17,579 nt of DNA from JAVWIF01 sp036639635 (GTDB lineage: Bacteria; Bacillota_I; Bacilli_A; Erysipelotrichales; Erysipelotrichaceae). The translations under genes and the position numbers were made by a program. The stretch lies in NCBI GenBank assembly GCA_036639635.1, contig JAVWIF010000038.1, forward strand, positions 1 through 17,579. Reading direction: 5' to 3'. Shown piece after piece: positions 8,623 to 16,200 of this stretch. The notes under the pieces are model-generated. The model worked only from the letters and a program-made list of their open reading frames with translations, did no database searches and was not told the DNA's origin. Each line of letters starts with the position of its first letter. The stretch's first letter is position 1.

Positions 8623-9363
8623 ATGAGCGAAAATCAATGCGACTATGAATACGATGATTATGGTTGTGGAGAATGTTGTTGTGAAGAAGATAATGAACAA
8701 GTTGATGGTTGTACAAGAGTAGGGCCACGTGGATTGCAAGGACCTAGAGGAATTCAAGGTCAACAAGGTAGAGAAGGATTACAAGGATTACGTGGGGAAC
8801 AAGGAAATGATGGATTACAAGGAGTTCCTGGAATGCAAGGTGAGCGAGGATTACGTGGAATTCGTGGTGAAAGAGGTCAACAAGGACGTAAAGGAGATAC
8901 TGGTTCACAAGGAGTACAAGGACCTCGTGGAGAGCGAGGACCTGCAAGTCTAGAAAAACAATTTGCATCTGCCATGATGCAATCTTATCGTGATGCAGAA
9001 GTATGCCCACAAGAAGCTATCGTCTTTGACGTAAGTAGTATTCAATGCGGTTTTAAAGTAAGTGAAGACTATCAAAGTTTAATTGTCTTAAAACAAGGAA
9101 CATATGTAATTGACTTTAGTTTTTTAGTGAATGATAAACCATGTAATGGAGATTCTTTTGTATTAGAACTAAATTGTGCTACATTTATTGAAGAATCTAG
9201 AATGCCTGTCTTATGTAAACAAACATTTGTGAATGGGCGTATTATTATGGAATTGCAAGCAGAAGATAGTATCCGCTTAGTATCTGATTGTGCTCAAGGT
9301 ATGAAACTATGTAGTATGAATCATACAATTAATGCATGTTTGATAATGTTTCAAATAAACTAA
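8623..9363 (+). CDS. Collagen-like triple-helix repeat protein with Cys-rich N-terminus
   Basis: The preferred start gives 246 residues. Residues 1-33 are acidic and Cys-rich (CGECCC at 15-20, further Cys at 6 and 30). Residues 34-108 form 25 uninterrupted Gly-X-Y triplets (GPRGLQGPRGIQGQQGREG...), rich in Gln and Arg at X/Y and poor in Pro. Residues 109-246 look like a globular beta-rich tail of the C1q/BclA-C kind (LKQGTYVIDFSFLV, CLIMFQIN at the end), which usually drives trimer formation. There is no signal peptide, membrane segment or sorting motif, which is unusual for a cell-wall collagen but normal for exosporium or spore-coat collagens. Function is inferred only: a trimeric surface or spore filament, possibly disulfide cross-linked. 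The gene is transcribed alone, between two terminators. Confidence 0.88.
   Translation: MSENQCDYEYDDYGCGECCCEEDNEQVDGCTRVGPRGLQGPRGIQGQQGREGLQGLRGEQGNDGLQGVPGMQGERGLRGIRGERGQQGRKGDTGSQGVQGPRGERGPASLEKQFASAMMQSYRDAEVCPQEAIVFDVSSIQCGFKVSEDYQSLIVLKQGTYVIDFSFLVNDKPCNGDSFVLELNCATFIEESRMPVLCKQTFVNGRIIMELQAEDSIRLVSDCAQGMKLCSMNHTINACLIMFQIN
8722..8946 (+). repeat. Coding 9-base collagen repeat (25 Gly-X-Y triplets)
   Basis: The repeat is degenerate at the DNA level (GGA/GGT-NNN-CAA/CGT units) but perfectly in phase, with Gly at every third residue. It explains the open frames seen in the other two phases and on the opposite strand here, which are artefacts of the repeat. Confidence 0.9.
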
Positions 9364-9396
9364 ACGTAAGCCCCTAAAAATTTAGGGGCTTACGTT
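9363..9396. terminator. Strong bidirectional terminator between convergent genes
   Basis: Bases 9363-9378 (AACGTAAGCCCCTAAA) pair perfectly with 9381-9396 to give a 16-bp stem with a minimal loop. It starts at the last base of the collagen-like gene's stop codon and lies 7 bases from the stop of the opposing gene, so it can serve both directions. The U tails are short (TTAT), but the stem is very stable. Confidence 0.8.
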
Positions 9397-9403
9397 ATAT
9401 CAA

Positions 9404-10018
9404 TTATTCTACTTGCTCAAGTTCAAATGGTGTAAATCCACGAAAATCATAAAGACGTGTGTTATAAGCAATATCCTCTGCGAGATCGATGAGTACATGT
9501 TTTTCGTTAGCTGTTGTAATTTTAAATTGTGGATAATTTTCTAATAAAGTGTCGATGATGTAGTCTGCTGGAACATTTGAACGAAAATTATTAAACATTC
9601 CATCTACAAGCTTATAAGTAAATGTAAGCAATTCTTTAGTTAAGGGTGAATTATACATGTGTGCTAGAGTGACTGCCATAGTTGAACATGGTGGATCAAT
9701 TGCTTCGCAGTAGGTAGAAACAATATATTTGAAAAATTCAGACTTTTTATTTGGTAAAAATAAAGGCATCTTTTTAACATCTTGATAAAAAGCTTTGATA
9801 TCAGAATCGCACATGATATCAAATTTATAATACAATCCATCACTTTTTTGGATTTGAGTTGATTTACTAATTGTATTATCTAATAATGCAATTAGTTTTA
9901 AAGTATCGATTTTTATCCCTTCATAATGCTTGATTACTGTAATAATATCTTTTGTTGAAACTACTGCATACAAATTAACGCAACACTTTGCATACTTTAT
10001 AATTAATTTATCTTCCAT
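9404..10018 (-). CDS. Hypothetical protein (204 aa)
   Basis: The start at 10018 (MEDKLIIKYAKC...) is preferred because AAAGAGGA lies 11 bases upstream (10030-10037). An in-frame ATG at 10045 would add nine residues but has no ribosome site. The protein is soluble and mostly helical, with scattered Cys (KCCVNLY early; TYCEAIDPPCSTMAV mid-protein) that form no clear metal site. The C-terminal stretch (LAEDIAYNTRLYDFRGFTPFE) resembles the segment that precedes SEC-C motifs in some Firmicutes proteins (an NTRxW...KGHTPNE-like pattern), but no SEC-C cysteine cluster is present here. This could be a truncated or SEC-C-less member of that family, at low certainty. It lies on the opposite strand to its neighbours, and the next gene upstream runs in the same direction. 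Confidence 0.7.
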   Translation of the reverse strand: MEDKLIIKYAKCCVNLYAVVSTKDIITVIKHYEGIKIDTLKLIALLDNTISKSTQIQKSDGLYYKFDIMCDSDIKAFYQDVKKMPLFLPNKKSEFFKYIVSTYCEAIDPPCSTMAVTLAHMYNSPLTKELLTFTYKLVDGMFNNFRSNVPADYIIDTLLENYPQFKITTANEKHVLIDLAEDIAYNTRLYDFRGFTPFELEQVE

Positions 10019-10029
10019 CGTTATATTTA

Positions 10030-10037
10030 TCCTCTTT
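10030..10037 (-). promoter_or_regulatory. Ribosome binding site deciding the start at 10018
   Basis: On the minus strand this reads AAAGAGGA, 11 bases before the internal ATG. It would fall inside the coding region if the ATG at 10045 were used. Confidence 0.55.
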
Positions 10038-10135
10038 CTTTTCATAAGTTTAGTAGAATTTTAGCACATATAATGAGATATTATAATACTTTTATCATCT
10101 TCATTAATATTCTATATTGATTCGTATCATATGTT

Positions 10136-10444
10136 TCATTTGAATTGTTCTTCAAATTCTTTAAGAATATTATGAAGCATAAGAAATTCATAGAGTTCAT
10201 CATCACTCAATTCTTTATTATATTCATCAATAACATTACATACCGTATCACTTAAGGGGAGTGGCTCACCACATTGCGTACGCATGAAGTGAAGATGCCA
10301 ATGACTTTGTACTACATCTAAAGTAATAGATGCACAATCTTCTCCCATATCGCCCCAAATGGGTTTAGAAAAGATATCAGTGAAAAAGGAATACTGGTGT
10401 TTTATGAATGCTTGTTTATAAATTACTAAGTCTTGTTTTGTCAT
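10136..10444 (-). CDS. Hypothetical protein (102 aa)
   Basis: A small acidic protein with an AAAGGG ribosome site 7 bases before the ATG. The N-terminus (KQDLVIYKQAFIKHQYSFFTDIF) is helical and aromatic. The middle has a WGDMGEDCASITLDV...HWHLHFM stretch, and the C-terminal third is acidic (DEYNKELSDDELYEFLMLHNILKEFEEQFK). There is no signal peptide, membrane span or catalytic motif. No family is recognised. It runs in the same direction as the gene at 9404-10018, with 117 bases between them, so they may share a transcript, although a separate promoter is possible. Confidence 0.65.
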   Translation of the reverse strand: MTKQDLVIYKQAFIKHQYSFFTDIFSKPIWGDMGEDCASITLDVVQSHWHLHFMRTQCGEPLPLSDTVCNVIDEYNKELSDDELYEFLMLHNILKEFEEQFK

Positions 10445-10711
10445 AAAGGAACCCTTTCATTTATGTATCTTGTTAGTTGTAAACATACTTCACAATTATA
10501 AAGGAATTGTAGTAGATATGAAATGATTTTTTTACTAAGTGTGAAAAAGATGGTTCTTTACAAGGCTCTAATTTTCTTTTTCCTTTCATTAGTAAACATA
10601 GTAATAAAATATCAAAAAATAGATTAAAGGATATGATACTTGCAGTTTGATGGTATTATCTGGTGTATAGAATGAGCGGCTCGCCACCCATATATAAAAT
10701 TAAAAGAAATT
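10445..10711. other. Intergenic DNA between the minus-strand gene and the abiE promoter
   Basis: No coding frame with a ribosome site is seen on either strand. The minus strand has a TATAAT (10500-10495) with only a weak TTTCAT -35, a possible promoter for the gene ending at 10136. A short, more GC-rich patch (GAGCGGCTCGCCACCC, 10674-10689) stands out from the AT-rich surroundings but has no recognisable role. Confidence 0.4.
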
Positions 10712-10727
10712 AGTCAATATATTGACT
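10712..10727. promoter_or_regulatory. 16-bp perfect palindrome over the abiE -35 box
   Basis: AGTCAATATATTGACT is its own reverse complement and contains the whole -35 hexamer TTGACT at its right end (10722-10727). It overlaps the first three bases of the larger inverted repeat (10725-10765). It is a good candidate for a second repressor or activator half-site. Confidence 0.6.
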
Positions 10728-10750
10728 TTCATACTACAAACATATATAAT
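10722..10750 (+). promoter_or_regulatory. Sigma-A promoter of the abiE operon
   Basis: TTGACT (10722-10727), a 17-base spacer and a perfect TATAAT (10745-10750). Transcription would start near 10757, giving a leader of about 20 bases with an AAGGTG ribosome site at 10766-10771 and the ATG at 10777. This is the best promoter match in the window. Confidence 0.85.
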
Positions 10751-10765
10751 TTGTAGTATGAAAGT
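10725..10765. promoter_or_regulatory. Inverted-repeat operator around the abiE promoter
   Basis: A perfect 16-bp inverted repeat: ACTTTCATACTACAAA at 10725-10740 and its reverse complement at 10750-10765, with a 9-base centre. The arms cover the end of the -35 box, most of the spacer, the last base of the -10 box and the start point. Because the left arm is upstream of the predicted start point, it should work as a DNA-binding site rather than an RNA hairpin. AbiEi antitoxins are known to repress their own promoter through inverted repeats, so this is most likely the AbiEi operator. Confidence 0.75.
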
Positions 10766-10776
10766 AAGGTGTAAAG

Positions 10777-11361
10777 ATGAGAAAAAATGAAATGATCGCC
10801 GAATACTCAAATACTCATAATGGAGTTATTAAGGTGAAAGAAATTATTTGTCAAGGCATTTCAAAACAATATTGTCTAGAATTTTTAAAAAAGAATGAGT
10901 ATGAAAGAATTGCAAAGGGACTATATATTTCATCGGAGTTATGGGGTGACGATTTTTATGTTTTATCATATAAATATTCTAAAGCTATTTTTTCTCATGA
11001 AACAGCATTATATTTATTGGATATGGCAGATAGAGAACCTATAGTCTACTCTGTGACACTGCCACACGGTTATAAAGTTGATGCGTTAACAAAGCAAGGA
11101 ATAAAAACTTATACGTCTATCGAAAGTAGATATCATATTGGGATTATTGAAGTTACTACTCCTAATGGGCATCTTGTTCATTGTTATGATCGCGAAAGGA
11201 CAATTTGTGATATTTTTAGAATCAACATCGATCCACAAGATAAACAAGTGGCAATGAAAGAATATCTCAAAAAATATAAAAATATATCTAAACTCATGCA
11301 GTATGCTGAAATCTTTAAAGTAAATGAAAAGATTAAATTGTATTTGGAGGGATTATTATGA
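10777..11361 (+). CDS. abiEi: AbiEi family antitoxin / transcriptional repressor (type IV TA)
   Basis: A 194-residue protein. Residues 1-50 form a winged-helix-like N-terminus (KVKEIICQGISKQYCLEFLKKNEYERIAKGLYI). The next part carries the family hallmark IFSHETALYLLDMADREPIVYSVTLPHGYK at about 71-100, followed by IGIIEVTTPNGHLVHCYDRERTICDI. These match AbiEi-type antitoxins, which neutralise AbiEii without direct protein binding (type IV) and repress the operon through their N-terminal DNA-binding domain. The length is near the family norm. The gene has an AAGGTG ribosome site and overlaps abiEii by ATGA (11358-11361), so the two are translationally coupled. The inverted-repeat operator immediately upstream fits autoregulation. 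Confidence 0.9.
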   Translation: MRKNEMIAEYSNTHNGVIKVKEIICQGISKQYCLEFLKKNEYERIAKGLYISSELWGDDFYVLSYKYSKAIFSHETALYLLDMADREPIVYSVTLPHGYKVDALTKQGIKTYTSIESRYHIGIIEVTTPNGHLVHCYDRERTICDIFRINIDPQDKQVAMKEYLKKYKNISKLMQYAEIFKVNEKIKLYLEGLL

Positions 11362-12209
11362 TAAAAACGGCAGTTCAATTGAAAGCTTTGGTAAAAAACA
11401 AAGCAAATGGTAATAGTAATAAGGCAAATATGTTTATAAGAAATTATGCTATGGAGCGTTTTTTGGAAAGAGTATCACTATCCAAATATAAAGATAATTT
11501 CATTCTTAAAGGTGGGATGCTTGTTTCTAATTTTGTTGGGTTGGATAACAGAACGACTATGGATATTGATACAACTATTAAAAATTATAATACGAGTAAT
11601 AAAAATATAATTAAGATGATTGAAGAAATAATTGCAATACCATTAAATGATTCAATGATTTTCACTCTAAAAGATATTGATAATATTATGGACGAACATG
11701 AATATCCTGGTATTAGAGTTAAACTAGAATGTCAATTACAAAATACAAGAATCCCTTTGAAAATTGATATTTCAAGTGGCGATGTTATCACTCCAAAAGA
11801 AATAAATTATTCATATAAACTTATGTTTGAAGATAGAGAAATCAATATTTTAGCTTATAATATTGAAACTGTTTTAGCTGAAAAACTTGAAACCATAATA
11901 TCAAGAGATGTAGCTAATACCAGAATAAGAGATTTTTATGATGTGATAGTTCTAAGCTTAGAAAAAGGAGACGAAATATCTGTTGAAAAATTAAGACTTG
12001 CCTTATTAGCTACTGCAAAGAAAAGAAATTCATTAGAAATTATTCAAGATGGATATTCTATAATTGAGCGTATTGAAAAAGATGAAGTTATGAGAGTATT
12101 GTGGATGAACTATCAAAATAAGTTTGATTATGCTGAAAATTACAGTTGGCAAATGGTTATTTATTCTGTAAAAGAATTATATCTAGAAGTTTTTAGGGGT
12201 AAAGTGTAA
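11358..12209 (+). CDS. abiEii: AbiEii/AbiGii family nucleotidyltransferase toxin
   Basis: A 283-residue DUF1814-type nucleotidyltransferase, the toxin half of the AbiE abortive-infection system. Visible motifs in order are KGGMLVSN (51-58), the metal-binding pair in MDIDTTI (D69, D71), KIDISSGD (135-142), and AEKLETIISR (174-183) followed by RIRDFYDV (189-196). These correspond to the four conserved motifs of the family, and all key residues appear intact. Family members transfer nucleotides, and some relatives modify tRNA 3' ends; the substrate here is unknown. An AGGAGGGA-like ribosome site (GGAGGGA) lies inside the end of abiEi. No convincing terminator follows. A transposase remnant lies downstream. 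Confidence 0.9.
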   Translation: MIKTAVQLKALVKNKANGNSNKANMFIRNYAMERFLERVSLSKYKDNFILKGGMLVSNFVGLDNRTTMDIDTTIKNYNTSNKNIIKMIEEIIAIPLNDSMIFTLKDIDNIMDEHEYPGIRVKLECQLQNTRIPLKIDISSGDVITPKEINYSYKLMFEDREINILAYNIETVLAEKLETIISRDVANTRIRDFYDVIVLSLEKGDEISVEKLRLALLATAKKRNSLEIIQDGYSIIERIEKDEVMRVLWMNYQNKFDYAENYSWQMVIYSVKELYLEVFRGKV

Positions 12210-12243
12210 AATTAATATTGGTGTTCATTATGTGCATCTTTTT

Positions 12244-12267
12244 TGTTATCGATGATTTTCGATAACA
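12244..12267. repeat. Hairpin-forming inverted repeat downstream of abiEii
   Basis: TGTTATCGA (12244-12252) and its exact reverse complement (12259-12267) flank a six-base loop. A T tract precedes rather than follows it, so it is a poor intrinsic terminator for abiE. It lies 13 bases before the start of the transposase remnant and may be a leader hairpin of the old insertion sequence. Confidence 0.5.
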
Positions 12268-12280
12268 TTATGATTAAACT

Positions 12281-13090
12281 ATGCAAGAATATAATCCGGA
12301 TTTGAAATCTCAAGAAACACTAAGTAGTAAAATAAAAAACGGAACAATTTATGTTCAAATTACTACTGAAAAAAGATATAATCAACAAGGAAAATACAAT
12401 AATGACAAATGTGTTCTTATTGGCAAAATGGTGGAATGTTCTTCCACCATGATGATACCAAATGATACGATTTTGATTTTTATCATGGAATGAAACCAAT
12501 ATTAGAATGATCAGATCATTTAGCTGTTTTAAAAATAGGACCTTATGTTTTATTTGATTTGATAATTATAATAACGGAATGTTTCACTTAATAGACGAAG
12601 TTTATGAAGAACATAGTGATTTGAGGAAAGACATCCTGTGCAACATGATTGAAAAAGAAACAAGTATTATGCAGTGCTTTGTTGATTTCAGAGATATTAA
12701 GTGATACAAGATAACATTTACATGATTTATTTTAGAGAAATGGAATAACATACATAATGAAACAGAAAATATTTATATATCATATGATTATACCAATATG
12801 AATAACGCAGCAACTGGAGCTGAATTACTTGAATTTGGGAAATCGAAGGATGAAGGTTCAATACTAAGAAATGAAATATATAAAAAGACGTAAGATTTAA
12901 AACTAAAAGATAGAAAAGGTATACAATTTGAGCAATGCTAAGAGAACTAAGCAAAATAATTATTAAAAGAGATGATGGAGGACAATTTAATCTAAGATAT
13001 GCATTAACAAATAAGAAAAAAAAGATATTAGAACAATTTGGTATCTAAGAGATTGAATTCAAGGAAGACGCTAGAAAAATCTGTAAATGA
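12281..13090 (+). pseudogene. Decayed IS4/IS1634-like transposase
   Basis: A transposase spread over several broken frames. The first segment (12281-12493) has the typical N-terminus NGTIYVQITTEKRYN...VLIGKMVE followed by IPND. Downstream in another phase (about 12579-12893) come MFHLIDEVYEEHSDLRKDI, then KETSIMQCF, two in-frame stops (12702, 12723), EKWNN, and IYISYDYTNMN with LLEFGKSKDEG, which resembles the first catalytic Asp region of IS1634-type DDE transposases. After another break, 12935-13090 reads RYALTNKKKKILEQFGI, resembling a transposase C-terminus. Several hundred central codons are missing compared with an intact element of this kind. Family assignment is from memory of the motifs. 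No clear terminal inverted repeats were found, so the element boundaries are unknown. It cannot make an active enzyme. Confidence 0.75.
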
Positions 13091-13316
13091 TACAGTATCT
13101 AGGACCTTGCGTTCTTTTTAGTCATAATACTTAACAAAAGTTATTGATGATGGTTTCTTTATTTCTACATTGCTGTAAACATTTAATATATATTTAGTTA
13201 ATATGTGTTAAATGTCCGTAATTATAAGCATTTTACATATAATTAACTGGATATAAATGGATTTCCATTATATTATATAAATGTTAAGTATTGTATAAGA
13301 AGATGAGGTGTTTGTG
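13091..13316. other. AT-rich non-coding stretch upstream of the helicase gene
   Basis: No coding frame on either strand. Promoter-like hexamers are present (TTTACA at 13232, TATAAA at 13252), but their spacing (14 bases) is too short to call a promoter. The helicase promoter is presumably somewhere here. Confidence 0.4.
13305..13310 (+). promoter_or_regulatory. Ribosome binding site deciding the GTG start at 13317
   Basis: GAGGTG lies 6 bases before GTG 13317 and 3 before GTG 13314. The earlier in-frame GTG at 13308 is part of this site and so is unlikely to be the start. Confidence 0.6.
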
Positions 13317-16142
13317 GTGGAAGATATATCTATTGTAGAAAACAAATTAATATTGAATAATCAAGCAACAACAATTTATAATGAAATAGCAGGATCACTA
13401 GAGACCTGTAATAATTTTTATTTTAATATTGCGTTTATCAATTATGGTGGATTGCAACTGTTTCTTAAAACATTTTTGGAATTATCTAATAAAAATATAA
13501 AGGGAAAAATCATTACTTCAACTTATCTTAATTTCACAGAACCAAAAGCGTTAAGAAAAATATTAGAGTTTCCAAATATTGATTTAAAAGTATATGGCGA
13601 TGTCAAAACAAGAGGCTTTCATTCTAAGGCATATATTTTTGAATTTGATGAATATTATAAGATTATGATAGGTTCAGCCAATATGACTTGTAGTGCTTTG
13701 AAAAGTAATATTGAATGGAATATTCAAACAATTTCGAAAAAAGATCATATTTTCAGTACAGAAGTGATAAATGAATTCACTAATTTATGGGAATCTTTAG
13801 ATGAAGTTAGTGAAGAATTTCTTGAAAGATATGAAACATTTATTAGAGCTATTAAAGCATCTAATAAGATGCAGAAGAATCAAATATTTCAATATGACTC
13901 TACAATAAAGCCAAATTCAATGCAAAAAATGGCGATCTTAAATCTGAATAAATTTAGGCAATATGGAGAAAAATCAGGATTGGTTATTGCAGCTACAGGT
14001 ACTGGTAAAACATACATGAGTGCATTTGATGTATTACAAATGAAACCTAAAAAAGTATTGTTTTTAGTACATAGGGAAGATATTTTAAAAAATGCAGAGG
14101 AATCATTTAAAAGAGTACTTGGTTCTAAAATAGAAAGTGGTTTTTTTGTTGGAAGAGAAAAAAATGATAATGCTAAATATTTGTTTTCGACAATGCAAAC
14201 AATGAATAACAATTTTGAACTTTTTGATGCTACAGAATTTGAATACATAATCATTGATGAAGCACATCATGTAACAAGCAGTTCTTATCAAAAAATGCTT
14301 AAACATTTTAAACCAAAATTTTTATTAGGGATGACTGCAACGCCAGAACGTAGTGATGGTGCTGATATATTTGAACAGTTTGATAATAATATTGCTATAG
14401 AAGTTCGTTTACAAGAAGCTTTAGAAGAAGGATTAGTCGCACCTTTTCATTATTTTGGAATAACTGATATATCCTCAATTGACTTATCAAATGTAAAACT
14501 AGAAGATTTATCAGAAATTTCTAAAAGGTTAAAAGTACATGAACGAGTAGATTTTATTATTAAACAAATGAACTTGTATGGACATGATGGTGATAAATTA
14601 AAGTGTTTGGGGTTCTGTGTAACTAAGGATCATGCTAAATATATGAGTGATGAGTTTAATCAAAGGGGCATCAATAGTATTTGGCTAGCTGACAAAGATA
14701 ATAGCAATGAGCGTCAGAAACAAATGAAAAGACTAGAAGATGATCAAGATAAATTGAAAGTTATTTTCACAGTTGGTATATTTAATGAGGGGATTGACAT
14801 ACCATCAGTGAATATGGTGCTAATGCTTCGGCCAACGAATTCTCCAATTATTTTTATTCAACAACTCGGAAGAGGATTAAGAAAATTTGAAGGTAAAGAG
14901 TATTTAACTGTTTTAGATTTTATTGGAAATTATAATCGAGCTTATTTAATAGCAATTGCGCTAAAAGGAAGTCGCTATTATGATAAAGATAGTATAAAGG
15001 TTTCTGTTAAAAACAATTTTTCAGATATAGCTGGAGATGTTTTTGTGCAAATGGATGAAATTGCCAAAGATAGAATTTTAAAACAATTAAATAATGAAAA
15101 TTTTAATCATATTAAATATTTGAAGGAAGAATATATATCTTTTAAAACTGAAAACAAAGGGATTGTACCTAAGTATTTAATGGATTACATTAAATATGAA
15201 GGAGCTCCAGATCCTTTACGTTTTATTAAATATTCAAAAACATATATAGCGTTTCTTGCTAAAGTAGAAAAAAGTAATGATTTTAATGAATATTTATTGA
15301 ATGAAGGATTTATGAATGCACTGAAATATTTATCGCTTATGTTGCCTATTAAGAGACCTAATGAATTTGTGATTTTGCATGCATTGTTGTATAACGAAAA
15401 GCTAAGCAAAGAGGAATGTATTTCAAAAATAAGTAGATACATGAATTCTGTTTCAGAAGAATCGGTTGTTCATTCTATGGAAAATTTAGATTTTAAATTT
15501 TTTGATTCTGCACAAATAGGTAGAAGCAGTAAGCTAGTTGAATATACTGAAGGTTGTATTGCTTGTTCAACAATATTGAAAAAAATTAAAAGTAATAAGC
15601 GGTTACTTTCATATATTGAAGATACTCTGAATTATGGGTTACGTCGATATGAAAAAGAATTTGGAGATTTTGAATATCGGACACCTTTCTTTAAATTGTA
15701 TTCGAACTATACAATGCAAGACGCAGCATTATTGTCAAATTTCGAGAAAACATTTAGTTCATTTAGAGGTAGTGGATTATTAGTTAATAAAAATGATTAC
15801 TTCTTATTTGTTGATTTGCATAAAGAAGAAAGCATTAAAGAATCTATCAATTATAAAGATAAATTTATCGATAGAACAACATTTCAATGGGAATCGCCAA
15901 ATACTACAAAACAAGATTCTGAAAGAGGGAAAAATATTATTTTAAATAAGGAAAGAGAGATACATTTACATTTGTTTGTTAAGAAATTTAAAATAATCGA
16001 TGGTGTATCTCAACCGTATATTTATCTGGGATTAGCGAATTCTATTAGTTATGAAAATAATAAACCTATTAAAGTTATTTTGAAATTAGAAAATGAAATA
16101 TCTTATAAGTTGTACAATGAATTAATTACGAAAGTCGAATAA
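13317..16142 (+). CDS. PLD-nuclease / SF2 DEAH helicase / DUF3427-like fusion protein
   Basis: A 941-residue multidomain protein (GTG start chosen by ribosome-site spacing; 13308 is the alternative). Residues 1-170 form a phospholipase-D-type nuclease domain with one HKD-like motif, FHSKAYIF (H102, K104) followed by IGSANMTCSAL (119-126); a single motif implies dimerisation for activity. The helicase core follows: ATGTGKT (226-232), DEAH (314-317), MTATPER (339-345), and FNEGIDIP with the arginine-finger motif QQLGRGLRK (515-523). Residues about 600-941 (GIVPKYLMDYIKYEGAPDPLRF... to EFGDFEYRTPFFKLY... and FVDLHKEES) look like the DUF3427-type C-terminus. This layout is typical of DNA-processing proteins found near restriction and defence genes. 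It probably translocates on DNA and cuts it; the trigger is unknown. It converges on a NUDIX gene. Confidence 0.85.
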   Translation: MEDISIVENKLILNNQATTIYNEIAGSLETCNNFYFNIAFINYGGLQLFLKTFLELSNKNIKGKIITSTYLNFTEPKALRKILEFPNIDLKVYGDVKTRGFHSKAYIFEFDEYYKIMIGSANMTCSALKSNIEWNIQTISKKDHIFSTEVINEFTNLWESLDEVSEEFLERYETFIRAIKASNKMQKNQIFQYDSTIKPNSMQKMAILNLNKFRQYGEKSGLVIAATGTGKTYMSAFDVLQMKPKKVLFLVHREDILKNAEESFKRVLGSKIESGFFVGREKNDNAKYLFSTMQTMNNNFELFDATEFEYIIIDEAHHVTSSSYQKMLKHFKPKFLLGMTATPERSDGADIFEQFDNNIAIEVRLQEALEEGLVAPFHYFGITDISSIDLSNVKLEDLSEISKRLKVHERVDFIIKQMNLYGHDGDKLKCLGFCVTKDHAKYMSDEFNQRGINSIWLADKDNSNERQKQMKRLEDDQDKLKVIFTVGIFNEGIDIPSVNMVLMLRPTNSPIIFIQQLGRGLRKFEGKEYLTVLDFIGNYNRAYLIAIALKGSRYYDKDSIKVSVKNNFSDIAGDVFVQMDEIAKDRILKQLNNENFNHIKYLKEEYISFKTENKGIVPKYLMDYIKYEGAPDPLRFIKYSKTYIAFLAKVEKSNDFNEYLLNEGFMNALKYLSLMLPIKRPNEFVILHALLYNEKLSKEECISKISRYMNSVSEESVVHSMENLDFKFFDSAQIGRSSKLVEYTEGCIACSTILKKIKSNKRLLSYIEDTLNYGLRRYEKEFGDFEYRTPFFKLYSNYTMQDAALLSNFEKTFSSFRGSGLLVNKNDYFLFVDLHKEESIKESINYKDKFIDRTTFQWESPNTTKQDSERGKNIILNKEREIHLHLFVKKFKIIDGVSQPYIYLGLANSISYENNKPIKVILKLENEISYKLYNELITKVE

Positions 16143-16149
16143 GGAAACA

Positions 16150-16200
16150 AAAGCATTGGAGGATGATGAAATTATACTCCAATGCTTTATTTGTATTTTT
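16150..16200. terminator. Bidirectional terminator shared by the helicase and NUDIX genes
   Basis: Bases 16150-16161 (AAAGCATTGGAG) pair perfectly with 16177-16188 (CTCCAATGCTTT), giving a 12-bp stem and a 15-base loop. A T-rich run follows on the plus strand, and TTTTGTTTCC follows on the minus strand. The right arm overlaps the NUDIX stop codon (16187-16189). Confidence 0.75.

Noticed and set aside
8722..8946. Repeat cluster that might be a CRISPR or tandem-repeat array
   Set aside because: The period is 9 bases with Gly codons in phase and no spacers, so it is coding collagen repeat.
8729..9010. Open frames on both strands across the collagen repeat
   Set aside because: They arise because a 9-base in-phase repeat stays open in several phases. 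They lack ribosome sites, and their translations are low-complexity shadows.
10725..10765. Riboswitch or attenuator hairpin before abiEi
   Set aside because: The left arm lies upstream of the predicted transcription start, so the RNA would contain only the right arm. A DNA operator is the better reading.
12244..12267. Intrinsic terminator for the abiE operon
   Set aside because: The hairpin is followed by TTATGATT rather than a T run, and its T tract lies upstream, so it is listed only as an inverted repeat.
12727..12954. A 75-codon minus-strand open frame in the transposase remnant
   Set aside because: The translation is hydrophobic low-complexity sequence antisense to recognisable transposase fragments, with no ribosome site.
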